This document shows, piece after piece, positions 61,811 to 64,000 of a stretch of 64,000 nt of DNA (position 1 is its first letter; each line of letters begins with the position of its first letter). Location: positions 36,743,007 to 36,807,006 of the forward strand of contig CM067086.1 in the NCBI GenBank assembly GCA_034008185.1, given 5' to 3'. This DNA is from Gorsachius magnificus (Eukaryota; Chordata; Aves; Pelecaniformes; Ardeidae). Under the pieces are notes generated by a model. The model saw only the letters and a program-made list of their open reading frames with translations, ran no database searches and was not told the origin of the DNA. The position numbers were made by a program, and so were the translations under genes.

Positions 61811-64000
61811 TACGCTTACAATGCCTATGCAGTGGACTCTAGGCGTCACATTCTTCTCAGAAAATAGACTGACAGTACCATGGGTTCAGTGTAATATTTG
61901 GAATTTACCGGTGTATATCCAAACTCCTCCAATGTATAGGCATGACAAGCAGTGAGTTAAATTGAAGCTCTCTTCTAGAAAGATTTTAAGAAAGGATCTC
62001 ACTGTACTCTCTGCGGTGTGTGCAGGGGAACTGGCATGGTACTTGATTCCCCTGCAGAACTGGCTGACCATGTGGTGGCTACCTGATCAACCAAAAAATT
62101 GCACTGCTGGGTATTTTGATATTCCCCATAACATCTATCCTAACCAAAAGGTGTTGCTTAGATGGGGATAGCCGAGCACCGTCCTAATTAGTGAGTGCTG
62201 ATCTCTTCTCAGCCCTCCCACTGCTCTGTCCTATTGACCCAGATGCAAATGTTAGAAGTCTTACCAAATCTTATTCTTGCTCTGACCAGCAGCTAGTGCG
62301 ATGATCTGGAGCTTTACATGGGCATTGACTCTGGAGTCTGAAATAGCTGCAGCAGTCAGGGCAGAAACCCCTGCCACAGCCATTGAATCCTTCCTGGAAG
62401 CAGGTAGCTGCTCTGAGATGCAGACAGGCATTTCTCCCCCTCCCCGCCCCCTGCCCCCCCTTGTTCTCATCTTTCATCAGGACTATGTCACAGATGCAGT
62501 GACAATTATTTTTCCTGCCTGATAGATTTCTTTCCAGTTTAATGTGATAAGTTAACATTCCTTCTTAAGTTACTTGTACAGACAGTACTGGCTGTGACAG
62601 TTTTTCTAGGGAACAGGGGTGCACAGCTCTTCCAGTTCCTTATCACAGCATGAGCCTAAATGTTTCCTCAGTCCTTCTAGTACACTTAGGAAGAAATCCT
62701 CTGCAGAGAATTAATATGGATACAACAGATAAATCAGAGAAGAATTAATCCTGACAAAAAGTTATACACATGATTTCTTACTACTTTTTTTTTCTTCTTC
62801 TTCTTCTTTTTCTTCATTTCTTTATTGTTTTTACCATTCAAACTTCTGGGTTACAGAAACTGAGAAGCGAGAATTCAGGTGCAATGTAAACAGAAGGAGT
62901 TCTTTAAGCTGACTGTGCTGGCCAAATAACAAGCTGGGTCTTGCTAAGGAACACTCTAAATCTCAGATTGGGTTAAACAATCTTGCAACATGTTGTTGCC
63001 CACATTATAAATAGTCCTGGTAAGGTCAGAGCTGAAATGTATTGGAAATAAAGCAAGTAACTGTAACTTCTCTGTGTGACATAGTATAAATAACAATTAA
63101 ATGTTTAAAACAAGGGAGTTGGAAAAGTGATGTTCTCTTTTTTGAGCACAGGCATGCTTCATAATCCCAAACAACACATATATAAGTGCAGGCTACTGTT
63201 TGTAAGGGTTTCTGCTTTTGTGGACAAGTGGGAGATTGAGAATTAGACAATCAGAGAGGAAATGTTGAGAAAATACCATGCACAAAGAGGGCTGTAGAAT
63301 GCATCTGCAGAAAGATCTGAAATAACAAAAAAGAAAGGAAAAAGCAGCTTGGGATATAGTGCTGTCAACAAAATGCTTCCTTCCTGTTGTTTTCCTCAGG
63401 CACTCAGGGAGCCAGAGATGTATATGTTCATTATCAGTAAACAGAATTAACACCAAGGATGTAATTTTTTTTCTGTTGATGAAAAAACCCCACAAAACTC
63501 TGAATATTTGTTGGTTATTCAGGTACAAAACCAGTAACGTTGTCTAAACCAGCAGCTTGTCTGGAGTCCACACTTTCCTTACAGAGTCTATAAATTGTTA
63601 CAGTGGGAAATTAAACATTTCCAAGCTTATAACTTTTTTCTAAATTTTGTCATTTTCTGGGTCATGTCCAGAAAGGCTGTCAAAGACACTTGGGTTATGT
63701 TAACATTCCCCCATGCATTCCTATGAGGAGTGGCCCTTCCAAGGCAGTTCAATAAACAGATAAATCAAGGGAAGACATTCATAGGCATATCAACAGTGGG
63801 ATATTTAATATAAGTTACAACTTCCTCTCTTCACACTAGCAAGCTGTTAATAGCATTCGATTCTTCTGCTGCAAAATTATACATTAATTTTTAAAGGATA
63901 GCTCTAGACAAGTGAAAAATTGGCAACGTATCCTTCTATGAATTTATTTTTAAATTGTTTTCCCAGTTGCAGGGCTGGCTGTTTCACATTTTAATAAATA
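61811..64000. other. AT-rich unique sequence, no gene seen
   Basis: No exon or RNA gene is supported. A pyrimidine microsatellite lies at 62785-62820, and a short GC-richer patch with C runs at 62436-62460 gives small opposing frames. Confidence 0.55.
62785..62820 (+). repeat. (TTC)n pyrimidine microsatellite
   Basis: A poly-T run is followed by about five TTC units (TTCTTCTTCTTCTTC) and then T-rich sequence. Confidence 0.85.

Overview
The window looks like 64 kb of gene-poor, AT-rich bird DNA. The main evidence is the repeat content. At least nine CR1 LINE copies end in the octamer-like tail ATTCTATGATTCTAT, or its complement, and all are 5'-truncated. There are also three solo LTRs of the avian ERVL type, and several heavily decayed ancient amniote repeats (MIR, an L2/MIR tail, an old CR1/L3-like LINE). 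The LTR types suggest a neoavian bird rather than a galliform, but that is inference from memory of repeat families. I found no convincing host protein-coding exon, tRNA, rRNA or other structured RNA gene, so the window is probably intergenic or a very large intron.

Layout. Positions 1-453 are the 3' end of a CR1 that probably runs off the left edge. From 454 to about 18077 the sequence is mostly unique, broken by a small CR1 tail (2484-2549), an isolated GC-rich and CpG-rich block with a C16 run (5740-6012) and a 3' CR1 piece (10252-10530). A 1.25 kb CR1 with a broken reverse transcriptase lies at 18078-19331. Two ERVL-type solo LTRs sit almost head to tail at 23586-24354 and 24438-25014. 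CR1 pieces follow at 28975-29518, 30568-30645, 33438-33736 (with a double-hairpin insertion) and 38271-38505. A MIR lies at 39790-39945 and a 230 bp GA-rich minisatellite at 43197-43428. The youngest-looking element is a minus-strand CR1 at 43660-45325 with an uninterrupted 482-codon reverse transcriptase frame. A very old CR1/L3-like LINE of about 1.1 kb, too decayed to show as one frame, lies at 47070-48200. A third solo LTR at 61272-61810 has a perfect 5 bp target duplication.

The elements do not act together as a system. They are an accumulation record of retrotransposons of different ages. The most useful observations are the hidden old LINE, the LTR pair and its target duplications, the still-open CR1 frame, the GC-rich block, a 22-base poly(A) tract flanked by an 8 bp direct repeat, and one short ORF with coding-like character at 22626-22877. 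I did not find evidence for a new biological system.
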